64,000 nucleotides of DNA from Streptomyces sp. HB132 (GTDB lineage: Bacteria; Actinomycetota; Actinomycetes; Streptomycetales; Streptomycetaceae). A model generated the notes under the pieces. The model saw only the letters and a program-made list of their open reading frames with translations. It was not told the DNA's origin and ran no database searches. Made by a program: the position numbers and the translations under genes. The number at the start of each line of letters is the position of its first letter. Positions within the stretch are counted from its first letter, which is position 1. This document shows positions 38,593 through 47,223 of the stretch, in pieces. The stretch is taken from assembly GCF_016909575.1 (NCBI RefSeq), contig NZ_JAFBGA010000008.1, positions 186,001 to 250,000 on the forward strand, read 5' to 3'.

Positions 38593-40104
38593 ATGGCTGA
38601 GGAAGAGTCCGGCACCCCCCACTGGCTGTTCGGCGACCAGCTCGGCCCGCATTTCGTCGACCCGTCGCGGGGCGGCCCCCACCGGGACGCGCCACTGCTG
38701 ATGATCGAGGCCCGCAGCGTCTTCCGACGACGGCGGTTCCACCGCGCCAAGGCCCATCTGGTGCTGTCCGCGATGCGCCATCGAGCCGCCGAACTCGGTG
38801 ACCGCGTGAGGTACATCAAGGCCGACACCTATCGTCAGGGCCTGCGCGAGGCGGTGGGGGACGGCCCGGTGACCGTGCACCATCCCACGTCGCACGCGGC
38901 CCTCGATCTCGTGCGCGCGCTGCCCTCCGTACGCGTCCTGCCGGCACGCGGCTTTCTCGTGACGCACGACGAGTTCAGGAACTGGGCGGACGACCGCGTC
39001 ACGAAACACCTCCGGCAGGAGGACTTCTACCGGTGGGTCCGCCAGACGCACGACCTGCTCATGGAGGGCGACCGCCCCGTGGGCGGCCGGTGGAACCTGG
39101 ACCACGACAACCGGCAGCCCCCTCCGAAGGGAGCCTCGGATCTCGGTCTCCCGGCGCCCTACCGGCCGCGGGAGAGCGAGATCGACGCCGAGGTGCGGTC
39201 CGACCTGGACCGCTGGGCGCGTGACGGGGACGTCGAGTTCGTCGGTGAGGACGCGCCGCGCAGGTTCCCCGCCACCCGCCGCGAGGCACTCGCCGCGCTC
39301 CGCCGCTTCGTCGAACACCGCCTCGCCACGTTCGGCGCGCACGAGGACGCGGTTCTCGCCGGCGACGCGACGATGAGCCACAGCCTGCTCTCCTCGTCGC
39401 TCAACCTCGGCCTGCTGGACCCCGCGGAATGCGTCGAACGGGCCGAGGCGCGATGGCGTTCAGGCGACGTCCCGCTCAACAGCGCCGAGGGATTCGTGCG
39501 GCAGATCGCCGGATGGCGCGAGTTCGTCTGGCACGTCTACTGGTACTTCGGTGCGCAGTACCGCGCGAGCAACGCCCTGCGCCACCACGAGCGCCTGCCC
39601 GACTGGTTCACGGAACTGTCCTCGGACGCGACGGAGGCGAACTGCCTGTCCCACGTCCTGGAGCAGGTAAGGACGACAGGCTGGACGCACCACATCCCAC
39701 GTCTCATGATCCTCGGCAGTTTCGCCCTGCAACGCGGATGGGAGCCGCAGGCCGTCACCGACTGGTTCCACCGCAGTTTCGTCGACGGCTACGACTGGGT
39801 CATGGTCCCGAACGTGGTGGGCATGTCCCAGTACGCGGACGGAGGCCGCATGACCACCAAGCCGTACACGTCCGGCGGTGCCTACATCGACCGCATGAGC
39901 GACCTCTGCGGCCCCTGCAGGTTCAAGCCGTCCGTGCGGGTGGGGGAGGATGCCTGCCCCTTCACGGCCGGTTACTGGAACCTTCTGCACCGCCACCGCG
40001 ACAGGTTCGAACGCAACGCGCGGATGACCCAGGCGGTGCGGGGGCTGGACCGGCTCCGTGACCTCGACGAGCTGCTCGAACAGGAGCGCGAGCGTCAGGA
40101 CTGA
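38593..40104 (+). CDS. Iron-sulfur cryptochrome/(6-4) photolyase-like protein (FeS-BCP, PhrB type)
   Basis: 503 residues. Flavoprotein of the FeS-BCP group, which repairs (6-4) photoproducts with blue light and carries a 4Fe-4S cluster. N-terminal Rossmann part opens 'HWLFGDQLGPHF'; the cluster cysteines are Cys351 (ANCLSH), Cys439 and Cys442 (LCGPC) and Cys455 (DACPF), each exactly one position off the PhrB cysteines 350/438/441/454 of Agrobacterium, which also supports this start. The FAD-site phrases GWREFVWHVYW and MVPNVVGMSQYADGG are present. The gene is followed 146 bases later by a spore-photoproduct-lyase-type gene. Confidence 0.93.
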   Translation: MAEEESGTPHWLFGDQLGPHFVDPSRGGPHRDAPLLMIEARSVFRRRRFHRAKAHLVLSAMRHRAAELGDRVRYIKADTYRQGLREAVGDGPVTVHHPTSHAALDLVRALPSVRVLPARGFLVTHDEFRNWADDRVTKHLRQEDFYRWVRQTHDLLMEGDRPVGGRWNLDHDNRQPPPKGASDLGLPAPYRPRESEIDAEVRSDLDRWARDGDVEFVGEDAPRRFPATRREALAALRRFVEHRLATFGAHEDAVLAGDATMSHSLLSSSLNLGLLDPAECVERAEARWRSGDVPLNSAEGFVRQIAGWREFVWHVYWYFGAQYRASNALRHHERLPDWFTELSSDATEANCLSHVLEQVRTTGWTHHIPRLMILGSFALQRGWEPQAVTDWFHRSFVDGYDWVMVPNVVGMSQYADGGRMTTKPYTSGGAYIDRMSDLCGPCRFKPSVRVGEDACPFTAGYWNLLHRHRDRFERNARMTQAVRGLDRLRDLDELLEQERERQD

Positions 40105-40250
40105 GGCCGTCCGGTCGGAAGCGGCCCACGCGGCGCGGCATGATGGGTCCCGGGGCGGACGGACCCCGGCAGGCCGGCCTCCCGTGGAGCGCGTTCTCCG
40201 TCCCGCCGGCATCCGATCGAGAGGCCGCAGTACGCGGTGAGGAGAAGCAC

Positions 40251-41426
40251 GTGGAGCGACCGGCGTCGGGGCCCGCCCCGGGAGAGCCCGAGCAGCAAGC
40301 GCTCTTCGGGTGGCCGGACGCCGCTCCGGCGCAGGTCCCGCACCAGCCGTTCCGGGACAGCCCGCAGGCACGCCGGATGCTCGATGTGCGGGAGGTGTAC
40401 GCGGAGCCTGCGGCCCTCGACTCCCCGCGCGGCCGGCAGATCATGGCCCGGCTGCCCGGGGTGCGCGTGACCGAGGTCGACAGCCACTGGCGCATCCCCT
40501 CCCTCCACGGAAACGACGGCAACATCGCCCGGTGGGTACGCATCAAGACCGAGACGCTCGTCCTCGGGGTCAAGCACACGCTGGCGACGCGCCCCAACGG
40601 CAGGTCTGCCGACTGGATCGCCCCCGGCCCCTCCAACGGCTGCGCGATGGCCTGCGCCTACTGTTACGTCCCCCGCCGCAAGGGCTACGCGAACCCCATC
40701 ACCCTGTTCACCAACATCGAGGCGATCGTCGCCCACGTCCGGCGCCACGTCAGGGCGCAGGGCCCCAAGACGACACCCAACCAGTGTGATCCGCAGGCAT
40801 GGGTCTACGACGTCGGCGAGAACGGTGACTGTTCCGTCGACGCCCTCGTCTGCGACAACACGGCAGACCTCGTCGCCGCCTTCCGCGGTCTGCCGACGGC
40901 GAAGGCGTCCTTCGCGACCAAGTTCGTCAATCCCGACCTGCTCGCACTCGACCCCCAGGGGCGCACCCGGGTGCGCTTCTCCCTCATGCCGGCCGACGAC
41001 GCCCGGCTGCTGGACATCCGCACCAGCCCGGTCGACGAGCGGATCGCCGCAGCCGCCGATTTCCTCGATGCCGGCTACGAGGTCCACTTCAACCTCTCCC
41101 CCGTCGTCCTGCGCCCGGGCTGGCAGCGGGACTGGGCCGACCTGCTCATTCACCTCGACGACGTCCTGCCCGCCCGGGTGAAGGAGCAGGCCGCGGCCGA
41201 GATCATCATGCTGACCCACAACCAGCAGCTCCACGAGGTCAACCTGGGCTGGCACCCCCGCGCGGAGGAAGTGCTGTGGCAGCCGGCCGCCCAGGAGACC
41301 AAGCGCTCACAGAACGGTGCCGTCAATGTGCGCTACGCCCGCGAGACCAAACAGCAGTCCCTGACCCGGATCCAGCAGCTGCTGGCGTCGCACGCGCCGT
41401 GGCTGCGCATCAGGTACGCGTTCTGA
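40251..41426 (+). CDS. Spore photoproduct lyase family radical SAM protein
   Basis: 391 residues from a GTG with GAGGAG six bases upstream; an ATG at 40140 is in frame but has no ribosome site and adds an unstructured stretch. The radical SAM motif Cys131-x3-Cys135-x2-Cys138 (GCAMACAYCYVPRR) is intact, and Cys179 (TPNQCDP) lies where the hydrogen-donor Cys141 of Bacillus SPL would fall, 41 versus 44 residues after the cluster. C-terminal TIM-barrel motifs 'EVHFNLSPVVL' and 'EIIMLTHNQQLHE' fit the family. SPL repairs 5-thyminyl-5,6-dihydrothymine in endospores; in Streptomyces the target is unproven. Confidence 0.9.
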   Translation: MERPASGPAPGEPEQQALFGWPDAAPAQVPHQPFRDSPQARRMLDVREVYAEPAALDSPRGRQIMARLPGVRVTEVDSHWRIPSLHGNDGNIARWVRIKTETLVLGVKHTLATRPNGRSADWIAPGPSNGCAMACAYCYVPRRKGYANPITLFTNIEAIVAHVRRHVRAQGPKTTPNQCDPQAWVYDVGENGDCSVDALVCDNTADLVAAFRGLPTAKASFATKFVNPDLLALDPQGRTRVRFSLMPADDARLLDIRTSPVDERIAAAADFLDAGYEVHFNLSPVVLRPGWQRDWADLLIHLDDVLPARVKEQAAAEIIMLTHNQQLHEVNLGWHPRAEEVLWQPAAQETKRSQNGAVNVRYARETKQQSLTRIQQLLASHAPWLRIRYAF

Positions 41427-41499
41427 CGGGGCGCGACGCGGGATCACACGGCCTCCACGCCGCGGGGACGACCACGTGCCGGCCCCGGGCCCCGGCCCG

Positions 41500-42417
41500 T
41501 CAGTCGTCGCTGCCGAGCCCCTCCTCGCTGACCCCCTGACCCTCGCGCGCGTACGGCACGATCTGCACGGGGCAGTGGGAGTGATGCAGCGCGGCGTGGA
41601 CGACATGGCCGAGCCCCAGGACGGAGATACTGCGCCGCTCGTGGCTCCCCATGACGAGAAGTCCCGTCTCCCGGCTCGCCTCGACGAGCGCGGACGCCAC
41701 GGAACGGGCCGTGACCACCTCCGCACGCACGGTGAGACCAGGACGGTCCGCGCGGAGCCGGGCGGCCAGGTCGTTCGTGAGCCGCTCACCCGGACCTCCC
41801 GCGTCGTCGGACGGGGCCGGACGGCCACCGACGCCGGCGAGCAGTCTCCGTACGTTCAGCAGACGCAGAGACTGTCCGCGTGCCTGTGCTTCCTGTGCCG
41901 TCCTGGCCAGCCACACGGCGTCCTGCTCGTCCCGGACCGCGGCCGTGACCGGTGCGCCGTCCTTCCCGCCGGTCTCACCACGCACCACGATCACGGGAGC
42001 GGGGCTGCCGACCGAGGCTTCGAGCCCGGTCGATCCCAGCAGCAGGGGACCGAACCCGCCGCTGCCCCTGCTGCCGACGACGATCGTGTCGCCCGGGCGG
42101 GCAGCCGCGTGGAGCGCGGCGACAGGGTTCCTGCGGCTCATCTTCACCGCGACGTCGAGCGAGGGGAATCGGCGCCGTATCTCCTTCTCGGCCTCCGCCA
42201 GCAGGGCATTGCCTCTGTCCTTGACGTGCTCGGACGTCTCGAACGAAGCGAATCGGTCCAAGCGGTCCAGGTTGGTGGCGTGTACGAGAAACAGGCCGTG
42301 GTGCAGCCGTGCGGCATCGGCCGCACCCCAGAGTGCCGCGGCCGTGGCCTGCTCCGAACCATCCACGCCCACGACCGTCCTCGGCCGCTCCCTGGCGCCG
42401 GACATCCGGGTACGCAT
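41500..42417 (-). CDS. Universal stress protein, tandem UspA domains
   Basis: 305 residues, ATG with GAGGAG five bases upstream. Two UspA domains: residues about 14-150, opening VVGVDGSEQA and ending with the ATP-binding GSRGSGGFGPLLLGST, and about 160-295, with GSHERRSISVLGLGHV, a degenerate version of the glycine loop. Such tandem proteins are typical of actinobacteria under dormancy, hypoxia or redox regulators. Domain 1 should bind ATP; domain 2 probably not. Convergent with the SPL-like gene. The C-terminal tail is acidic. Confidence 0.92.
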   Translation of the reverse strand: MRTRMSGARERPRTVVGVDGSEQATAAALWGAADAARLHHGLFLVHATNLDRLDRFASFETSEHVKDRGNALLAEAEKEIRRRFPSLDVAVKMSRRNPVAALHAAARPGDTIVVGSRGSGGFGPLLLGSTGLEASVGSPAPVIVVRGETGGKDGAPVTAAVRDEQDAVWLARTAQEAQARGQSLRLLNVRRLLAGVGGRPAPSDDAGGPGERLTNDLAARLRADRPGLTVRAEVVTARSVASALVEASRETGLLVMGSHERRSISVLGLGHVVHAALHHSHCPVQIVPYAREGQGVSEEGLGSDD

Positions 42418-42767
42418 GGCTACTCCTCGTGCCGGCCGTCTTCTGTCCGTACCTTCATGCTGTCACCGCCTGACGTGATCCGGCCAGCGCGGGAGGGGGC
42501 CCGGAACGGGAGATGAACCCCCGGGCCCTGCCGGGCGGGGCCACGCAGTGACCCGTTCGAGAGGCCACTCGGACAGGAAAACCGCAACTTGGACACGGCC
42601 CGCGAGGGCGGCTACCTTCACCTGGCCCTCGGCGATCGCCCACGGTCGTAAGGGAGTTCCCTCAGACCGACCCACCGCGACAGCATGAGCCGGCCACGCC
42701 CGACGAATCCTCGCGCTCATGCCTGGCCACCGAGCCGTGTCCACACACCCCGACCAGGGAGAGACGC
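42418..42767. other. 350-base divergent intergenic region
   Basis: Lies between the Usp gene (minus) and the DUF3291 gene (plus), so it should hold promoters for both. A short dyad AGGGA-GT-TCCCT sits at 42651-42662. I see no gene in it and cannot name a regulator. Confidence 0.5.
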
Positions 42768-43325
42768 ATGCCCCATCTTGCTCTGTACACATTCGGCGTC
42801 CTGAAATCACCTCTCGCCGATCCCGCACCTCTCACACGCGAGTTCTACGACATCGGCGAGGCCGTCTACGGGAAGATCGGTCAGCACCCCGGGTACCTCG
42901 CTCGTGCCGAAGCGGCAGACGGTGACCCGGGCATGCTCTTCGAGGCCGACTGGTGTGCATGGGGTGAGTTCGCCGTACCGACCTGGTACGGCAAGGGCCG
43001 TACGGTGGAAACCACCGCCCTGGCCACGACCCTCTCACTCTGGACCGACCTGCGCCCCGCCTTCGACGCCATCTACACCGGGCTGCACCGTGAGGCGCTG
43101 AACAGGCGTTACGACTGGTTCGAGAGGACAGGACACCCGAGTTACGTGTTCTGGTGGGTCCCCGACGGTGTGACACCCACCTGGCAGGACGGGGTTTCCA
43201 GGCTGGAACACCTCCACGACCACGACTCCGCGCCGCACGCCTTCACCTTCCGCCACTCGTACACACCGGAGGGAACTCCGGCCGGGATCAAAGGCATCGC
43301 GCCGAAGAGCGACCAGGTTCGCTGA
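42768..43325 (+). CDS. DUF3291 domain protein
   Basis: 185 residues, ATG preceded by AGGGAGAG. It begins LALYTFGVLKSPLADP, the usual opening of DUF3291, and keeps 'FEADWCAWGEFAVPTWY', WTDLRPAFDAIYTGLHREALNRR and 'PSYVFWWVPDGVTPTW.D...RLEHL..H...PHAFTF'. The fold resembles dimeric alpha-beta barrels such as antibiotic-biosynthesis monooxygenases, but no activity is known. Monocistronic. Confidence 0.88.
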   Translation: MPHLALYTFGVLKSPLADPAPLTREFYDIGEAVYGKIGQHPGYLARAEAADGDPGMLFEADWCAWGEFAVPTWYGKGRTVETTALATTLSLWTDLRPAFDAIYTGLHREALNRRYDWFERTGHPSYVFWWVPDGVTPTWQDGVSRLEHLHDHDSAPHAFTFRHSYTPEGTPAGIKGIAPKSDQVR

Positions 43326-43864
43326 CGAGGAACCCTGAACGACCGGATTCGCTGCCGCCGGTCCCGCAGAGGTCCTCGACTGCGCCTGCGGCCACTGCCT
43401 CACCGAGCCCGACCCCGCACCCACACGACCCGGGCTCCACGGCCGGCCACGCGCCTCCGGGACTCCTCGTCGCCGGTCCCGTGGCCGATGCGGTCGGTAC
43501 CGGCCCGCCCTGGCGGGCCGCGCGATCCTGATCGCGCCGGCCACCGCGGGGGCTCTCCTGTCCTCGTCCGTACGCGGCCCGAGGGCGCCGCATGACACCG
43601 AGGTCCGGGCGGCCGGTGACCGGGCACCGGAAGCCGCGGAGCGCGCTGAGTGGCAACGGCGGGCCCGGTGGTGTTCCCGGCCCGCGGCAGCAGTGCCCGG
43701 GAGTTCGGGCCGCCGGCAGCCGCTCCCTCGCGTGTGATCCGCCGAGCAGGCGCTTGGCGCACGCCCGGGGCGAAGCCCTCCCCGAGGGGAGGGGCCGGGC
43801 CGGCGGCGTGCCCCGGGAAGAAAATGCCTACCGCGGGTGGCCGGGGACGGAGGAGACTCTGCCC
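43326..43864. other. Intergenic stretch without a convincing gene
   Basis: 539 bases between the DUF3291 and TOPRIM genes. Frames are open on both strands but have poor codon bias and no recognisable family. The last 15 bases include the GGAGGAG ribosome site of the TOPRIM gene. Nothing else is seen. Confidence 0.5.
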
Positions 43865-44593
43865 ATGGCTGACATGGGGGCGTTCCGGGAGGCGGTCACC
43901 GCGTGGGCGGCAGGTGGCCCCGAGGGTCCCGCGCGCGAGCTGGCCGCGCGGCTGCCCGTCCGGACCGTCGTTCTGCTCGAAGGACTGAGCGACGTCGCGG
44001 CGGTCGGCGCGCTCGCCGAGAGCCGCGGCCGGGATCTGGCGGCCGAAGGAGTCTGTGTGCTGGCGATGGGCGGCGCGATGAGCGTCGGGCGCTTCGCACG
44101 CCTCCTCGGCCCACCCGGTCTGGGTCTCCGGCTCGTGGGACTGGTCGACGAGGCGGAGCGTGGCTACTACGCCCGAGGGCTGGAGCGGGCCGGAGCGGCG
44201 CAGCAGGAGTTCTTCGTCTGCGAGGCGGACCTGGAGGACGAGCTGATCCGCGCACTGGGCGTGGCACGGGTGGAGGAACTCGTCCGGGCGGAGGGAGATC
44301 TGCGCGCCCTGCAGACCTTCCTGCACCAGCCCGCCCAGCGGGGGCGCGACGCGCAGCAGCAGCTGCGGCGTTTCCTCGGCACGAAGAAGGGGCGCAAGAT
44401 CCACTACGGCCGCGTCCTCGTCGAGGCCCTCGATCCCGGCCGCGTACCCGCCCCGCTCGACGGCCTGCTCGCCGGACTCCGACCGCCGGCCGGACCGGAG
44501 GCTCGGCCGGGTGGGCCCGCTCACCCGATGGTCACCACCCGTGCCCAGGCGGGTGGCCCGTCCGGGACGTACTCGGGGTCGGACTCGTCGTAG
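43865..44593 (+). CDS. TOPRIM domain protein (OLD-type, ATPase-less)
   Basis: 242 residues from the ATG at 43865, which has GGAGGAG nine bases upstream; the frame is open further left but without ribosome site. The TOPRIM signature is VVLLEGLSDVAAV (catalytic Glu in a xEGxSD motif), then GVCVLAMGGAMSVGR and 'LRLVGLVDEAERGYY' with the acidic pair. It lacks the ABC ATPase that OLD-family nucleases carry, so it is a stand-alone TOPRIM protein, a type common in Streptomyces. Its last 73 bases overlap the convergent VWA gene tail to tail. Confidence 0.85.
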   Translation: MADMGAFREAVTAWAAGGPEGPARELAARLPVRTVVLLEGLSDVAAVGALAESRGRDLAAEGVCVLAMGGAMSVGRFARLLGPPGLGLRLVGLVDEAERGYYARGLERAGAAQQEFFVCEADLEDELIRALGVARVEELVRAEGDLRALQTFLHQPAQRGRDAQQQLRRFLGTKKGRKIHYGRVLVEALDPGRVPAPLDGLLAGLRPPAGPEARPGGPAHPMVTTRAQAGGPSGTYSGSDSS

Positions 44594-45792
44594 GACGAGC
44601 GCAGCCTGCCGAACAGTCCCACCACCGTCCGGCAGGGCGGGCGCCGGGACGGCCACGGTGTCTGACCGTCGGTCAGCATCACCAGCACGTCCGGGCGGGG
44701 CCGGGACTCCAAGGCACGCGCGAAGCCCGCTCGCATGTCCGTGCCCCCGCCGCCGAGCAGCTCGACGCCCTCCGTGCCGCCGCACAGGGGGCGGACCCGG
44801 TCGGCCGCCGCGTCGCACGGCAGCACACCGACCAGGTCGCGGCGGCCGCCCACGGCCCGTGAGATCGCCGCCACCTCCAGCAGCGCGCTGCCCAGCTCCG
44901 CGTCGCTGACCGAGCCCGAGGTGTCGATCACCACGACCACCCGTGTCGGCCTGCGCCGCAGACTCGGCAGGACCGCGCCGGGGACCGCCGCCGAGCGGCG
45001 TGCCGGCCTGCCGTACACGTAGTCCTCGCCCGTGCCCGGCGCGGAAGCCGCCGCCCGCACGGCAGCTCCCAGCAACTGCCGCCAGGGCTGCGGCGGGTGG
45101 AGCGCCTCCTCCGCCCACCGCCGCCATCCGGCGGGTGCGTTCCCCGGACGGCCGACGATGCCCTGTGCCACCCGGAACAGGACCGTGTCCCGCTCCTGCG
45201 TGCTGAGCCCGTGCGCCCCGTCCGGGCCGAGGTCCCACGGGCGCGGGAGGCCGTCCGCGCCGCTGCCGCACTCCAGCCACGCCAGGTGCGCGGTGTGCGG
45301 ACCGAGGCGGAACCGGCGGAGGTAGTCCTCCATCAGCTCGCCGTCCTCCAGCCCCAGGGACCCCGGGCGTACGGCTCCCTCGGGTGCCACCAGACCGTCA
45401 CCGAAGATGTCGTCGTTGATCTCGCAGTCCGCCGCGATGTTCATCCGCAACCGCTCGGCCGGACCGGTCAGTTCGTGCCGGTGCGCGTAGCGGTCGCCGC
45501 GCCCGTGGTGGTCCCGCAGCAGGTGCGACACCTCGTGCACCCAGACGCCTGCCAGCTCCTCCACAGGCGTACGGTCCACGAAGGCGGGCGACACGTAGCA
45601 CCGCCAGTACGGATCGACCGCCATCGTCGGCACGCTGCGGGACTCCACCGGATGCAGGGCGAACAGCGCGGTCGCCAGGTACGGCCTCACGCGGGCCGCC
45701 TGGAGGCGGGCGGCGAAGAGCTTCCCGGTGTCCAGGGTGCTCTCAGGGAGGGCGCGGGGGCGTGCGGGCGCGCCGGGGGTGGATGCGCTCAT
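44521..45792 (-). CDS. VWA-like protein with putative metallopeptidase domain (DUF2201 type)
   Basis: 423 residues from the ATG at 45792, which overlaps the stop of the upstream MoxR gene (ATGA). N-terminal metallopeptidase-like domain with HEVSH at residues 86-90 followed by a second acidic block 'NIAADCEINDDIFGDGL'; C-terminal von Willebrand A domain with a complete MIDAS start VVVIDTSGSVS and GGGGTDMRAGF. MoxR AAA ATPases paired with VWA proteins act as chaperone-like couples that insert metal or remodel client proteins. The client here is not known. Confidence 0.92.
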   Translation of the reverse strand: MSASTPGAPARPRALPESTLDTGKLFAARLQAARVRPYLATALFALHPVESRSVPTMAVDPYWRCYVSPAFVDRTPVEELAGVWVHEVSHLLRDHHGRGDRYAHRHELTGPAERLRMNIAADCEINDDIFGDGLVAPEGAVRPGSLGLEDGELMEDYLRRFRLGPHTAHLAWLECGSGADGLPRPWDLGPDGAHGLSTQERDTVLFRVAQGIVGRPGNAPAGWRRWAEEALHPPQPWRQLLGAAVRAAASAPGTGEDYVYGRPARRSAAVPGAVLPSLRRRPTRVVVVIDTSGSVSDAELGSALLEVAAISRAVGGRRDLVGVLPCDAAADRVRPLCGGTEGVELLGGGGTDMRAGFARALESRPRPDVLVMLTDGQTPWPSRRPPCRTVVGLFGRLRSSYDESDPEYVPDGPPAWARVVTIG

Positions 45793-47087
45793 CGGCCCAC
45801 CCGTGTCACGTTCAGGGCCCGGGCCTTCGCCCGGTCGGCCCGCCGGGACACGGACACCACCCCGGTGAGCCCCTCGATCGACGCGGGCACCTCCCAGTCG
45901 TCCCGGCGCAGGGCTGCGAGCGTCGTCGCCGGAACGACCAGCAGGTCCGGAGCCCCGGTCTCGGCAGCCCTCACCAGGAGCGCCCAGGCCGCGTCCCACC
46001 TGGACCTCTCGGGACGGGCACGGACCGCGGCGACCACCGCGTCCAGCGCGGCCTGGCGCAGATCGCCCCGCTCGGGCAGCTCCGCGGTCCCGGGGTCCGC
46101 CAGCAGGTCCTCCGGGTCGGGCAGGTCCATCCTGTCCAGGTAGGCCAGGAACTCCAGCCCGGGGCCGTCGCCCACCGTCCCCCTCACCAGCATGGACAGG
46201 ACGTCGCGCGACGCACCGGCGGCGGTCGCGAACGCGGTCAGAGACAGTGCCATGTCCCAGCTGCGCGGTGACGGCCAAGCCCCGCCCCGCATCGCCTCGC
46301 CCGAGGGCAGCCGGTGCACCAGGGTGGGCCGTGCGCCCAGCAGACCGCACACCGCGCGGCGTGCGAACGCCACGGCTTCCGGGAGCCGTTCGGCGTCGAG
46401 CGTCGGCAGCACGGCCCGGGGCCAGACACCGCCCAGGCCCCTGACCACCACGTCGGCGTCGTGCACCCACTGCAGATGGACGAACCGGTTGGCGAGCGGC
46501 GGGCTCAGCTCCCAGCCGTCGGCGGCGGAGGACCGGGGATTGGCGGCGGCCACGATCCGGACACCCGGCGGCAGGCGCAGCGCGCCGACCCGCCGCTCCA
46601 GTACGAGGCGCAGGAGCGCCGCCTGCACGGCGGGCGGGGCGGTGGACAGTTCGTCGAGGAACAGCAGTCCGCGGCCCGCCCGCACCAGCCTCACCGCCCA
46701 GTCCGGCGGCGCCATCGGGATGCCGTTGTCCGCAGGATCGTCCCCGATGACGGGGAGACCGGAGAAGTCCGACGGTTCGTGGACGCTGGCGATCACCGTG
46801 GTCAGCGGCAGGTCCAGGGTGGCTGCGAGCTGGGTGAGCGCGGCCGTCTTGCCGATGCCCGGCTCACCCCACAGCAGCACCGGCAGGTCGGCCGACACGG
46901 CCAGGGTCAGGGCCTCCAGCTGCGGGTCGGGACGTGGAGCGGTGGTCGAGTCGCGGAGCAGGGCCAGCAACGCGCCGGACACGTCGAGCCGGGACGCCCG
47001 CGCGGAGGGAGCCGGGGCACCGGACGGGGCCGACACGTCCGGGAGACCGGCGGCGGGGGTAGCGGCGAGCGGGGCGTACGTGGACAA
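45789..47087 (-). CDS. MoxR family AAA+ ATPase
   Basis: 432 residues. Walker A GEPGIGKT at residues 74-81, Walker B GLLFLDEL near 138, and sensor-1 text RIVAAANPRSSAADG define a MoxR-type AAA+ ATPase with an unusually long C-terminal part. Co-transcribed with the VWA/metallopeptidase gene, start-stop overlapped by four bases, which is the standard arrangement of such pairs. Confidence 0.93.
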   Translation of the reverse strand: MSTYAPLAATPAAGLPDVSAPSGAPAPSARASRLDVSGALLALLRDSTTAPRPDPQLEALTLAVSADLPVLLWGEPGIGKTAALTQLAATLDLPLTTVIASVHEPSDFSGLPVIGDDPADNGIPMAPPDWAVRLVRAGRGLLFLDELSTAPPAVQAALLRLVLERRVGALRLPPGVRIVAAANPRSSAADGWELSPPLANRFVHLQWVHDADVVVRGLGGVWPRAVLPTLDAERLPEAVAFARRAVCGLLGARPTLVHRLPSGEAMRGGAWPSPRSWDMALSLTAFATAAGASRDVLSMLVRGTVGDGPGLEFLAYLDRMDLPDPEDLLADPGTAELPERGDLRQAALDAVVAAVRARPERSRWDAAWALLVRAAETGAPDLLVVPATTLAALRRDDWEVPASIEGLTGVVSVSRRADRAKARALNVTRVGR

Positions 47088-47223
47088 GAGGCATCACCTG
47101 TGGATTCGTCGAAGGGGGCCGCGAGCCGGGTGACCGGCGTGCGGAGGGAACGAAGGCAGTACGGCAGGAAGGAGGGGCGGCAGGGGCGCCGGGCGTCGAG
47201 GGGCGGATCAGCACTCGGTGCGG

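Noticed and set aside
40140..40250. Earlier ATG for the SPL-like gene at 40140
   Set aside because: No ribosome site, and the added 37 residues look unstructured; GAGGAG six bases before the GTG at 40251 decides for the later start.
43592..43864. Upstream extension of the TOPRIM gene
   Set aside because: The TOPRIM fold starts at the ATG at 43865, which has a strong GGAGGAG site. The upstream part has poor codon bias.
44521..46470. N-terminal extension of the VWA protein up to 46470 on the minus strand
   Set aside because: The extension would lie wholly under the MoxR ATPase gene in another frame. The ATG at 45792 overlapping the MoxR stop codon is the natural coupled start.
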